Positions 39,420 to 49,999 of a stretch of 64,000 nt of DNA are shown here, in pieces (positions within the stretch are counted from its first letter, which is position 1; every line of letters begins with the position of its first letter). Position numbers and translations under genes: made by a program. Origin of the DNA: Brachypodius melanocephalos (lineage: Eukaryota; Chordata; Aves; Passeriformes; Pycnonotidae); the NCBI GenBank assembly GCA_013398615.1, contig VZSR01000393.1:5332888-5396887 (forward strand), written 5' to 3'. The notes beneath the pieces were generated by a model that saw only the letters and a program-made list of their open reading frames with translations, ran no database searches and had not been told where the DNA came from.

Positions 39420-39905
39420 GGAATTAATTCTGCGGTCTGGGTTTTGAGCGGCGGTGCCTCGCAAGCCCCGCAGCCGGGGGATTCCTCCGGGTGGCCGCGG
39501 CCGAGCGGCTTCACCCCGTGGGCAAGGAATGGTTTTTAATAGCCAGAGAGAGAGAGAGAAAGGGTCTGCCCTGCAGGGCAGGGCTCTCTGACAGCTCTTG
39601 TTTATCAGGGGCTCTCCTTGCCGCACATCCCCGCTCCCCTGCCCTTCACCGCCACCCTCCAACCCGCCCTAAATTGACCCTTTAATTGCTCGGCAGCCTA
39701 AAACCTGGTGACACCCGAGTGTAAAGCAGCGCTTAATCCCTGGCTGGGTGATAGTGTCATTAGGACAGCGGGGATGGATCTCCCATCCCGGCCGTGGGCT
39801 GGGCTGGAAGGGAGGGTTATCCCAGAGCCCCGGGATGCGGCTGGATGCAAGGTCCGCGCAGCCCCGATGCTGCCGAGCTACTTCGCTCGGTGGTAAACAA
39901 CTTCT
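39420..39905. promoter_or_regulatory. orphan CpG-rich patch (possible CpG island)
   Basis: CpGs cluster strongly at 39422-39530 (GAGCGGCGG, GGCCGCGGCCGAGCGG), again at 39620-39670 and at 39770-39895 (CCGGCCGTGGG, GTCCGCGCAG, CTTCGCTCGG). The surrounding DNA is AT-rich and nearly CpG-free. No coding exon is recognisable here, and the WWOX 3' end is more than 6 kb away. It could be a promoter for an unannotated non-coding RNA or a CpG-rich enhancer. Smaller CpG patches follow at about 40205-40225 and 40333-40385. Confidence 0.5.
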
Positions 39906-40562
39906 AATTGCGGCTGCTGACAGGACTCACCGTGTGTAACTAACCTTGCCGCAATGTTATTATTTCTGAAGGGAGCCTTTCTCGGTATTTTTAACAATAA
40001 GTCTGACAGGTGTCATATTAAAAACAGGGTTTAATTCTAATGCAACTATTCCCACCCGCCTTTCCCTTCTCGTTTTTGTGCCTCTGTAATGCATGAATTT
40101 CTCCTGCTCATAAAGATTAAAGGAACAGCTTTGCTGGAAGGAAAATACTGGTTTGTTTGTAGTCCAGGTACTTTTGAGATGGTCTCAGTACCGGCTCCCT
40201 TTCTCCTCTCTTCTCCAGCCACACGCCGGCTCAACGCTGGGAGAAAAGAGAGGGAGAGAAAGAAAGCTTTCCCTGGGATGAGAGGTAATTCAGGATCCAT
40301 TGAAGTGAAATTTCAGGCTTCCTTTGAGCTGTGACCCGCAGCCACCGTCCGGGCGCTCCGTGGCTGCGCGGCCTGTGATGCACGGCTGAGTGCTGTCCAC
40401 CAGAGACACAGCCCAGGCCAGCAGTTCACTTACAAGTTTACACTGGATTTAAGTCAAAATGCTCAAAAACGCTGGTGTTCAATCACTGCTAACCGTGTGC
40501 TCGGCAGACAGCTCCCAGCAGAGCCCATGCCTGTAAAATCCAATACGCTGCATAAAGTAAGG

Positions 40563-40696
40563 GCTTATGGAGGTGCAAGGGGTTTAGCAGACTTTTCTCC
40601 CTCCCTACTGATTGGTTTTTTGTGATGCTGCTTATGGAGGTGCAAGGGGTTTAGCAGACTTTTCTCCTTCCTTATGATAGCTTTTTTGTGATGCTG
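40563..40696. repeat. 67-bp tandem duplication
   Basis: Two adjacent copies, each containing GCTTATGGAGGTGCAAGGGG then TTTAGCAGACTTTTCTCC and ending TTTTTTGTGATGCT. They differ by a few substitutions in the second half (CTCCCTACTGATTGG versus TTCCTTATGATAG). The period is 67 bases. Confidence 0.92.
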
Positions 40697-43599
40697 CTTT
40701 TCAGGTGTTGGGATGGTTTCAGCCTCGTCCCATCCCGCACAGGCAGCAGCTCAGAGGGCTGCACTCAGAGAGGGACTCTCCATTTCCATAACCTTCCCTC
40801 GTGTGTCCTGCCCTTCCTCTCAGGCTGCCTGCAGAAGGCAAAGTCTATTTTAAAACCATCAGTTCCAGGCTGGCGTGATGGTCAGTCGGGACCAGGGAGG
40901 CTCCCATGTACTCGCCTCTCTCTCTCTCTCCTCTCTTCGCAAAAAGCTTCCACGTTCCACACCCGCCAGCATCACACGCACTACTCAGTCCTGGCTAAGA
41001 ACATTTCAAAGCTGCTCAAACTGCTGCTGTTAAAGGCTAACGCCAGCCCAAAGAAAATTGTGCCTTCTTTGCCAGGAGGGATCATAGAAATCCAGTGTAC
41101 AAAGCCCCTAATTTAGCCTGTGCTCACGTATCTGCAGGCACTGCACCAGACCTGTGTAAGGTTTCCATATGAACAACAGGCACGGTGCAGATCAGTCTCA
41201 AAGCGCTGTGTAATGTTCAGTTTTTACAACAGTCCTTTTAGAAGAGTAAAGATAAGCAGCCCAAATAGTCTCACCAGGCATTTGGTGATCTGCTCTGTAC
41301 CCCTTTAAGGTTAATGATTTTCTGGAACTCAAAGAAAAAAATATTATTTCTTCCTTCTCTTTCCCCCCCACCCTGCATAAGCAACTGCCCAGCAAATTGA
41401 TAAGAGCCCTTTTTAATTAGCTAGTGAAGTTGTATGGCTAATGTTCCATATAAAAGGTCTATAAAACACAGCAGAATTAATAAAATGACTGCTTCTCATT
41501 TAATTCAGGCCCTCCAAAGGGATCCATATGTCTTGCTTTGGTCTGTTTGTAGTACTTCTCTCCACCACCCAGCCACGAATTGATTAAAATCACATTCCTC
41601 ACTTAAAACTGGAGCCCAGTTGGTAAGAGATACTGGATAGTAATTAAGGTCTGTGCACAGACACATGAACCCCCATTAAAAAAACAATACCAAAAGGAAT
41701 CATTGTGCATTGCTTGGATTATATGCAAACACAGCTCATGTTGACAGCTACCTCTGGATGACTCCATCAGTACACACTTTATCTCCAGCTGTCCAAGTAA
41801 TTTTCCCAGGATTTCGCCCCTCTTTTTCACTCCTCTCCACACAGATGGATTAGAGCAACAAACGGTTTACATGCTGCACATCATTAGCTATCCTCCCTCA
41901 CTACCCAGCAGATAACAACTGGGCTCTATCATCCGGACATTCATAACACCTTGACACTTTTACAACTATGCTGTTCTCTGCCAGAGCAATCTTCTCTTTT
42001 AAAGCATGAAGCTAATTCACAAAACACCTCTTGGAAAGTACTCTGCAAACGCAACAGGGGTGGGGGAGAGAAGAAAAAGCACAGCCCAGAAAAGGCATCT
42101 AGTAAATAACACAGTTAGCAGTGTAGGGTAAAAAAAAAAATCTCAAGAGAAAAGCAGTACATTCTTTCTCTCTAAGATACCTCTCTATTTTCCCATTTAG
42201 TCTGTCCCACTGTAAAAGGCACCAGCAAATAGCCACCCATCTGTCTGCTGTTTTCCAGGACTTCCATCCCTGTGTCACTCAGGCACCTCCCAAGCCCGTG
42301 CAGGTCCCCATGGTTCTGGGGATGGTTCAGCTGCTTCCCTGGGCATGGGTTTCACCAAGAACTCTCTGCAAAGGGACCAGTTGAAGGCTTCAGTCAGTCA
42401 TGCATTTACTACTGGGTATTACTATTGGCTCTTCTAGCTTTCCTAAACTGCCTCCAGTCCCAGGGAATCTTGACTCTAAGATTTGTTAATAAAAGAACAT
42501 TTCTCCTCCGTAGGTTGAGACCCTGCTTCACAGCCCACTCCTGCTCAGACATGGGCTTATATTTAGAATAAAACACAAACCCACATCAGCCACTGTGTAG
42601 AAGGAAATACACTTCAGCAGCATTTTCCAAGCTTCTCAGCACGGCCCCTGCTGCCCCAACCATACATTTTAATGTATAGTACACGCTTGTTTAAAAAAGA
42701 AATACATAAGGAGAAAGAGTAATTACCGTAGCTTAAATTCAGCCCGAAAAGAAGGGCTTGCACAGTCTGAGCAGCTGTTCCACTGCCATTCAGATTATGA
42801 AAATATAATCCTAGAGGACCTTGTCAAGATAAATACAGAGCATGAAATGTATAGGCAATTTTTCCCCAGCCACATATAATGATCAATCCCAAAGCCACAA
42901 GTGATACCAAAGGACAAAATAAGATTTGTCTAGACTTTCTCACTTACAAGATATTGATCATTCCAATGGTAAACTGGTTAGTATAAGTGTGTTTGGCTTG
43001 AAAGGTCATGAGCTTAACACCTGACAAGGAGTTATTCAACCTTGATATAAGTCAAATTATTGCAGTGTTGCTGGAAAGACTTCTCTAATAAAAAGCTCTA
43101 CCTGGTCTGAGAATATCTGGGATTTGTCTCGCAGATGTCAAAAGAAAAAGCAGGAAGGAAAAATAAAAGAAGTCAAGATTTGGCGTGGGTTTCTGCTGGT
43201 TCACCTCTGCCTGATTTGGCAAGTAGAGGTCCCAGCAGTCAGTGACTGTCTGGCAGAACAATGGACAGCAGTGGAAGCTGACACTGATTGAAAAGGAACC
43301 TCCCTTCCCCTAAAAGCCTCAATCTGGCTCTTCAGTCCCAGCAAGGGAGTTTGCTCGCTCACCTACACGGGCTTGAAGATACAGGGCACCAATACAGGGT
43401 GAAAAAAAACCCATTAAAATGGGAAATGTTGACTTTGGAAGGAAAGCAGGGGGGAAAGGGTGGGACAACGCCCTGCAGGGTGTGGGTGGGAAACGCTCGG
43501 CGGCATCGCCTGCCAGCACCTCCCCTTCCCAAAGCCCTGTGGGGCCCGAGCCCTGCATCAGACACTGCCCTAAGCCAGCCTCCTCCTTCTTCATGGGGA

Positions 43600-43960
43600 T
43601 AACTAGCAAGTGCTCATTAGGACTATTAGGAGCTTGATGTGAATTCGCTGGATCTTTTCCAAGAACTATAAATACCCGATCTATTTTGCTTTATTCAGTT
43701 CTTTTTGTTTTGCTGATATGATACTAGTTAAGGTTAATGGGGTTTGCTTTAATATTAGACACAGGATCACTTAACTACCTTTAATGAACACTGGAGTCAA
43801 TGCATTGTGGAGTAATTCACACAGACATTGCCTCAGGTAAATCAACCGGAAAAATGTAAGCCAGTCAAATAAATAAATCTGGCCGGCTGTAAATGTGCCA
43901 AATTTTACACCAAAATATATTTGAAAGCCAATGACTTAGGCACATCTAGGATATTAAAAT
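43600..43960. promoter_or_regulatory. candidate conserved non-coding element
   Basis: This is repeat-free sequence with ATAAATACC, TTAAGGTTAATGG, AATTCACACAG and isolated CpGs (AATTCGCTGG, AACCGG, GGCCGGC). It is regulatory-looking and lies about 2 kb beyond the WWOX poly(A) region. Not tested by alignment. Confidence 0.3.
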
Positions 43961-44162
43961 GGAGGGGTTGGAGTCTGTTTCTTTTCAATTGCTTTTCCTT
44001 TTTTTAATGTTCCCTGCACATCCCTCCTGAGCTGAAACCAAACTGAGATTGCAAAAAAAATTATTTTCACAAGTGTTTCTAATAGAAATGAGGGCTCTAC
44101 AGCCTGGTGTCTTGTTTTTTCATTTGGAAAAAGCCTTTTTTTAATACTGGCTATCTCAACAC

Positions 44163-44301
44163 AGGAGAGTGAGAGACAAAGAGGAGAACAGAGAGTGGAA
44201 GAAGAAAAATGGAGAGAAAAAAAATGAAGGAGAGGAAAAAAGAAAAATTGAGAATGACAGCATGAAATAAAAAGTATCAGAGAAAGAAACAGGGAGCAAG
44301 T
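44163..44301 (+). repeat. purine-rich tract
   Basis: About 140 bases are strongly purine-biased (GAGAGTGAGAGACAAAGAGG, GGAGAGAAAA, AGGAGAGGAAAAAAG). It is simple-sequence-like without a fixed unit. Confidence 0.75.
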
Positions 44302-45970
44302 AATTTTATCTCCGTTGGAGAAAATAATGAAATTCTAGACAGGACAACACACTGGTGTCAATAAATAATAACCAGAAATAAGAACCTGAGGAACCCAAAC
44401 AACCCAATGAAGTTAGGCGTTAGCTTACTTCATACTAATGCATTAAAACTAACATTAAAAGTGCTCTTGCCTTGTAACACTGAAATAGAGAGTGGAGTAC
44501 AGAGGAAAACCACACAGATACTCTTTGAAAGAAGGCAGGCAATATCCCTAAGTACTGAATTCTCACAGAACTGAGCAATATTTCAGCAATAACGAATGAC
44601 AGGGTGTTCATTATAGGTTATTAATGTTTGCCTAAATGGAGCAGGAGGCCCAGGCCTTCAGGGGAGTGCAGAGCTTCCAGCATCACTTAATTAATGCCTC
44701 TTCTGAACCCAGCCATGCCAAGCTCCAGAACAGTGCTCTGCAGAGGTACACTGTCATACCAGAGTAATTCTGTCTGGCTGTGAAAGGGAAAAATAATGCC
44801 TGTGTGAAGGCTGTTGCACAGGTGACAAGAGTTAATCACTTTTTCTCCCCAGTTAAACTGCAGACAATACAAGGAATTTGGCCATAACCATTGCCTCAAC
44901 TTGCAAAGCTTTCAACCCAGGCCATGAATTTTCAGACACTGCACTACATCAGCATCTGGTCTGTGTAGCACAGACTGGAGAAAACCTCTAGGAGACAAGA
45001 AAGACCTTTTTCATTATTATTTTACTCTGCAAAAGGCTGAAAAGAGGTGTTGTTCTTTCTGGAATAGCCCCTTTTATTACTTTAGTCTACCAAATGTTTC
45101 AGTGCAGGATGTGCTGCCCTTGGGGAAGGGGCTGCAGAGAATAAGATGGAATCATTGAGGAAGATGAGTGGGCAGGATTTGCTGTCTCCTGAAGCTGTTG
45201 CTACAGAGGTGGCACAGCAGGGATAAAAAAAAGGCCATACATTATTTACTGCTGCTTTAGGAAAGACTGTGGCATCAGGTAAGGAAGCAGAGAAGGAAGT
45301 AGCAGCTGAGGCTGCACTTGGGTAGAAGGTTTGACTTTAACTCCTGTTTAACAACTAATCCAATGCACTGTGATTGCAGACAAGAAAAATCATGGAAGCC
45401 AGACTGTTATCAATAAAGCAGAAATAATAAGGAGATCAAATAAACTTCAATTAACAATGTATTCTTCTATTTATTTGTTTATATTCTGTCTACAGAAAAT
45501 GTGATGCTGGACTGAGGATGGCTTAGAACAACCTTCTGGCATGAAGACAGCTACAAAGCACAAAAAACAAAAAATGAACTCAGAAAGAAACAAGAAAAAA
45601 AAACAGCGTTTTCTTGGCATCAACAAGAAGCTCTTTATTTTTCCTCAAGTTTTCTTTTCTAAAAAAAAATGGAACTAAGACATTCGCAGAAATGAGACAA
45701 ACTTTCTCTTCAGGTGACAATATTCAAGCAAGCATGTTGTTTTATTGAATTTAAATGGAAAGAAAAGACAGATTTGGAATGGGATACAGTATCAGGAGAA
45801 CTGAGAAACTGTGAACTTTCAAGAGAACAAAAAAAAAATCCTTAAAACTGTGAACCAAGAAATGGATGGAAATACCATTTAAACCCCTGATTACACTCTG
45901 TGTGTTCTTAAGGAGACATCATCATCTTTGCTAACTCGACAGTACTTAGGGAATGGTTTACAACATATCT

Positions 45971-46011
45971 TTTATTATAATCTTTTAAGAAAAATACCTG
46001 AAATATTTAAT
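45971..46011 (-). terminator. WWOX: candidate WWOX poly(A) signals
   Basis: On the minus strand ATTAAA occurs at 46011-46006 and AATAAA at 45976-45971, about 610-650 bases after the stop codon. These are the first good hexamers downstream of the coding end. A moderately T/G-rich stretch follows. Further AATAAA hexamers on the same strand near 45635 and 45469 could serve longer transcripts. Confidence 0.5.
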
Positions 46012-46572
46012 TAGCTGTGACTTTACCATTACTGTTCCCATGTCTTCCTGCACCTTCTTTCTCTAGACAGCACAGATATATTTTCAGCCAACAATCAAGG
46101 GCAGAAAAGATTTCTTTCCTCAATAATCTTTTGATTTGCCACTCCCAATAAAATCCTTGTAGGGAAAAAGAATCAACGCAACTACCATCTCCCAATCAAT
46201 ACCTAAAGCCTAACAGACAGTAATTATCAAAATAAGGAGGAAATCCCATATTGGGCTACATACCTACCCATTAATCAAAACAACAGAAATTATCTGCAGA
46301 ATTGCTTTCTTGAACTAAGACAAAAGATGCCTCCTTGGGTTACACTTTGAACAGGCTATAATCAAAAGAAAGAGAACCGAGACTAACTAAGCCCCGGGAA
46401 GCCGCATTGTCCCTTTAACCCGCAGTATTCCCCACCTCCCACCAGTACTTAACATTTTTCACTATGTTGTGACTGCTATTATTTCATTTAACACTGGTTA
46501 ATCTGTATCTGAGGTACATGGAAACCCTCTAGATGATAAGATTGGACAGGTTCCAGCGTTGGCAGTTTCCGA

Positions 46573-46586
46573 GCGCGCGCGCACGC
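46573..46586. repeat. alternating GC run just past the WWOX stop codon
   Basis: Fourteen bases strictly alternate purine and pyrimidine (GCGCGCGCGCACGC), inside a CpG-dense patch about 34 bases beyond the stop codon. GAGCG and CGCTC flank it and could pair, so the RNA may form a short hairpin. This is a classical Z-DNA-prone composition in an otherwise AT-rich neighbourhood. Confidence 0.7.
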
Positions 46587-46619
46587 TCGCGGTGTTTTGA
46601 TCCTTCCAGGAGCTCCCTG

Positions 46620-46808
46620 CTATTTGGCCTGGCTGCCAAGGCGTTCTTGGATCAGCCTGTGGCTCAGCTCCCAGAGGGCAGTGGCTGTGGTGTCACCCTG
46701 TGCCTGCTGAGAGGGCAGGCAGCGGCAGCAGTTGTTGAAGTACATCCCGCCCAGGCCCTCCAGCTCCGCCGCCGTGGCGCAGTACACGGTCGTGGCAGCT
46801 CCCTGTTG
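46620..46808 (-). CDS. WWOX: WWOX terminal coding exon (C-terminal 62 residues plus stop)
   Basis: WWOX is an atypical short-chain dehydrogenase/reductase with two N-terminal WW domains. It is a tumour suppressor that binds PPxY proteins and acts in the cytoplasm, mitochondria and nucleus. This exon encodes only the C-terminal tail after the core SDR fold. Read on the minus strand it begins QQGAATTVYC, continues with ELEGLGGMYFNNCCRC, and ends RLIQERLGSQAK then TAG. These blocks match the vertebrate WWOX C-terminus as I know it, where human ends LIQERLGSQSG. The segment between the Cys-rich block and the LIQERLG block is more divergent. The exon opens at a CAG acceptor behind a long pyrimidine tract, so it has no start codon of its own; a nearby TTG is intronic. 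The remaining exons lie upstream, beyond 64000. The frame is intact with no sign of decay. The match is from memory, without alignment. Confidence 0.95.
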   Translation of the reverse strand, partial: QQGAATTVYCATAAELEGLGGMYFNNCCRCLPSQQAQGDTTATALWELSHRLIQERLGSQAK

Positions 46809-46850
46809 CTGCAATTAAAAAGAAAAAAAAAAAAATAAGAGAGAGAAAAT
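46803..46850 (-). other. WWOX: 3' splice site of the last WWOX intron
   Basis: On the minus strand a pyrimidine-rich stretch (CTCTCTCTTA, then a run of T broken by one C) leads into AATTGCAG, with the AG at 46810-46809, directly before the codons for QQGAATT. A second AG lies six bases further in (AACAG, ending 46803), so the site is a possible tandem acceptor. Use of the inner AG would remove two glutamines and keep the frame. Homology supports the outer AG. Confidence 0.85.
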
Positions 46851-47054
46851 AAGCAAAACTGTATAAACACGTAGAGAGACATTTTACCATTTATTGTTCT
46901 CGTAATTTCAGCCACAGCCCTTGGGAGCCGTGTCTCATGCAAGCGCTGGTGAAAGCAGTGTGGCTGGCCGGGTAACCTGCCCCGTGACAAGGCTGCAGCC
47001 TTGCTGAAAGCACTGAACTTGGGTACCTATGTACAAATCACTTCCATTTTTCTT

Positions 47055-47088
47055 TTTTCTTTTCCTTCCCTCTAAGAGGAAAAGAAAA
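47055..47088. repeat. homopurine/homopyrimidine inverted repeat
   Basis: Plus-strand TTTTCTTTTCC (with adjoining T) pairs with GGAAAAGAAAA across a 12-base spacer, giving an 11-bp perfect stem. One arm is wholly pyrimidine and the other wholly purine. It lies about 250 bases upstream of the WWOX terminal exon. Confidence 0.8.
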
Positions 47089-47612
47089 GAAAAAGAGGAT
47101 CCTGAACCACAGCCCCAAGATCAGGTGTTTTGCCTCTTTTTGGTAAACACCTGGATGGGTGGCAGGGGCTGCCCAGGTGGTGTTTGACACCAGGACAGTT
47201 GAGCCAGGTTTAAAAGCAGCACCACAAAACTTCCCTTTGCATCACAGAAATCATTGACCATATGCCTGGGCACCCTGACCCGCAACACAGCCTGATAGAT
47301 GGATTTGGTTTGTTTGAGTTTTTTAAACCTCTTGTGCAAAATTAACCTGGGCACTCCAATTAAGACCTATCATGTAAAGTGCAGTCGGGATTGGTGCCAA
47401 ACCTGCCCATGGATCTTGGATCAACAGTCTCCCCATGGCAGTTGTCACTGTGAGGGCGTTTTTTCTGCTGCAGGCAGAGACAGGGCTGGTTCTGCAGAGA
47501 CACGAGACTTTCCAGTGGAGTTTTGTTCTGTAAAAACCATTTCTCATGTCTTCTAATGCTTTAAGAAATGGAGTGGATAGATTAGAGGTTTTTGTGGATC
47601 AGGAGGGATTTT

Positions 47613-47684
47613 TAAATTTTTCTTGCTTTCTCTTCTTTTTCCTTTCCCTTTCCCTTTCTTTTTTTTTTTTTTTCTTTAAATTTA
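47613..47684. repeat. pyrimidine tract in the WWOX intron
   Basis: The tract contains TTTCTCTTCTTTTTCC, three CCCTTTC-type units, then a T run and AAATTTAAAT. It is purine-rich on the WWOX sense strand. A separate 15-base T run lies at 48143-48157. Confidence 0.8.
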
Positions 47685-47859
47685 AATACCAAGTGAACTT
47701 ATGTTCAGATGGGAAGAATGGGTTTCTCTGAATTGTCCCAACAGAAACCTGCAGATGGAGGCCAAAGGGTTGGGGCAAGCATCCTGGCATGGGTGATGGG
47801 CTATTCCCTGGCACAGACGAAAAGCACAGTGCCAGAACAGCTGGGGAGAGGGCAAGAAG

Positions 47860-48760
47860 CTGTTTTGCTTTGTAAACTATAATTAAAAATAATAGGTGAG
47901 AGCGCATTAGCAAAACACAACACTAATTTAAAACCGATAGAGTTTATCTGGCATCTTATGATTATTTATGTACATCTTAGTCCTTTCTGTGGTAACTAAT
48001 TATGAGCTGATAGGAATCAGAATAAAGAGGCTGCCAAGTGCAATTGAAAAAGTAAATGAAGAGAAATTAGTTGTTGCCGCATTAAGATAATTTAATGGGA
48101 AAAGAGAACAGGCTTCAATCTCTTGTGATTTTCCTCCACTCCTTTTTTTTTTTTTTTGCCTTTCATTGTCACAACCAAGGAAACTCAGGGTGCTGCTAGG
48201 GGGGTCAACCTGCAAAAGACCTCTACTTTGCATTCTCATCCTTGAAGGACAGGAATCAGTTTAAAAAGCCCCAGTTCTCCTTATTTGAGGCATCTCAACT
48301 TTGCAGCAGCAAGGAAGTGCATATTTGTTTGCAAGACATGCATTTTTCTCGGCAGATGGGATTAAACTGATAATGATGACTCCACATCTTAGAAATTATG
48401 TCCCATCACAAGGTAAACCAAAACTGTCTGTATTAAGTATTTTGAAAGGCATATATTTATCAACAGACTAAAATATTTTTAAAGTTAGTATAATACATAG
48501 TAATCCTCTTATTAAACCAGTATCTTTTTTAAAAAAAGAGAAAGTATCTTAAAGGTGGTAGCAGAAATGGAAAAGAGTTCTACTAAAAATAATATTAATA
48601 GAGAACAATAAAATTTCTATGCTCATTTCAACTATCCTATAAAGCTCCACAGTACAGGTATGATCGCTGCATTTAGCTGTTTAGAATGTTTCAAAGCCCC
48701 TAAAGAGTATCATTAGTTTTTTTGCAAGCAATTTAACTGGACTTTCATTAGAAAGGTGAA
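47860..48760. promoter_or_regulatory. candidate intronic conserved non-coding block
   Basis: This is AT-rich sequence, repeat-free apart from the T run at 48143-48157, with many ATTA cores (GTAACTAATTATGAGC, GCATTAAG, GATAATGATGAC). It lies within the last WWOX intron. Regulatory function is inferred from texture only. Confidence 0.28.
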
Positions 48761-49438
48761 ATCAAACTGAATTGCTCAATGCAGAGCAAGAGCCCTCAAG
48801 CTATTGCTGAAAAGTGTCCGTCCAGCCAAGCTAAACTCAGGCTATCTCTAACAGAATTCAGCCAATTCATAAAATGGAAGTTTATCAGAGCCAGCTTAAA
48901 ATCCAACCCAAACAATAATTTATCTTTTCAAACGAGTCGAATTTGACGATGTTTAAACAAAATTCTCGACGGGCAGAAAAACGTCCCAGAGCACATCAGC
49001 AGTGCTTTATACCTTGAGCAATGAGACAAGCTAGACTCCACAAGAAGAGAATAGTTTTCCCTGTGTGAGCATAGGATATTTACTTTAAGCGATAAAAGAT
49101 TATGTGGCTGGAAGCCCAAAGCACTTTATCTTGCGATGCCTCCAGTGTTTTGCTGAGAACTGGATGTAAGCAACGTACCATTTGCTTTATTGGCTGTGTG
49201 TATCCTTACTTCTTTCTAAATGTTTCAATCATGTTGGCTGTTTTGGAAGAAGAAAATTCAATGGTTCTATCATTGAAGGAAAAGTACCTTTCTTATTACT
49301 TAAGAGAAATGCAGTCGTATTTATCCTTTCGTTGGCAGAGGGTAAATCTTTAGTATCTCACAATTACGGACGAACATGAACTCATCTAGCCTAGGGGAAT
49401 GCTTCAGACAGCAAAACTGTGTGACAGAAGGTAAATCC

Positions 49439-49509
49439 CAGATCCTCAGAGCCATTTAAGCACCTAATTTCCTTTGTGAGCTGGTTGCATTCAGACACTT
49501 GAGGATCTG
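49439..49509. mobile_element. possible short MITE-like segment with 10-bp terminal inverted repeats
   Basis: CAGATCCTCA at 49439-49448 and its exact reverse complement TGAGGATCTG at 49500-49509 bound 71 bases. The inner flanks also look weakly alike (CATTTAAGCA versus the complement of TGCATTCAGA). It directly abuts a MIR-like segment. I recall similar palindromic segments fused to SINE-like sequence in reptile genomes, but could not check. Confidence 0.4.
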
Positions 49510-49572
49510 CCTCAGTGACTCGTCCAAGAACAGAGAGGAGTGAGCAACAGAGTCACAAGAATCAAGTCCCAT
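49510..49572 (-). mobile_element. MIR SINE remnant
   Basis: CAGTGACTCGTCCAAGAACA, then GAGTGAGCAACAGAGTCAC and AAGAATCAAGTCCCA, parallels the reverse-complement MIR segment AGTGACTTGCCCAAGGTCAC, AGTGAGTGGCAGAGC, GATTCGAACCC. Diverged, but in the right order. Confidence 0.5.
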
Positions 49573-49640
49573 TTTGGGTTGGGAGGGATATCAAGGATTC
49601 TCCAGCCCAACCTCCTGCCCAAACTGGGATCCCTAGAAGT
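49573..49640 (-). mobile_element. CR1 3'-tail fragment
   Basis: TTGGGTTGGGAGGGATATCA, AGGATTCTCCAGCCCAACCT and CCTGCCC match the antisense CR1 3' end (GGTTGGAAGGGACCTCAAAGATCATCCAGTCCAACC). The continuation is too diverged to call. Confidence 0.55.
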
Positions 49641-49999
49641 CTCATTTTTGCCATGCTGAACGGGAAGGTCCCCAAGGCATAAACCCCTCCTTTGCACCTA
49701 CGATCCCACAAACCTCTGTGAAGAGCCAGAGCTGCAGATAAGTGCAAACTGCATGCACTGCTAGCCAGAAACTGCTCAGTTTCTCAGCAAATATTGTTTA
49801 TCCCTTATGAACACAGTCCTTTGAATGACATCTTTATATGCTGGGCCTTATGACAGTCTAGTAACAAGTTTTAATTTTTTGCTCATCAGCTTTCCTGTTC
49901 ACATATCATCAGCATACAACAGCAGAGGATGTTAGGGAATCTAATTAGTAAACAATTCCATACTGCTGATACAAGATGAAACATTCTTAAACCAATAAA

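Larger units (their letters stand above)
40697..45949. other. intergenic DNA downstream of WWOX
   Basis: The block contains a CT microsatellite at 40917-40935, AT-rich enhancer-like stretches (41400-42000, 43600-43960), and a purine-rich tract at 44163-44301. No gene was recognised. The 142-codon plus frame at 40688-41116 crosses the CT microsatellite and has no domain signature. Confidence 0.55.
45950..46619 (-). other. WWOX: probable WWOX 3' untranslated region
   Basis: This is the sequence following the TAG stop on the minus strand up to about 20 bases past the first canonical AATAAA. It has no long open frame and no recognised interspersed repeat. It opens with a CpG-dense alternating G/C run just after the stop and becomes AT-rich afterwards. 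The end is inferred from the poly(A) signal and needs transcript data; longer forms ending near 45635 or 45470 are possible. Confidence 0.55.

Noticed and set aside
46533..46838. 101-codon plus-strand frame opposite the WWOX exon
   Set aside because: It is the antisense shadow of the WWOX terminal exon. The minus-strand translation carries the recognisable protein.
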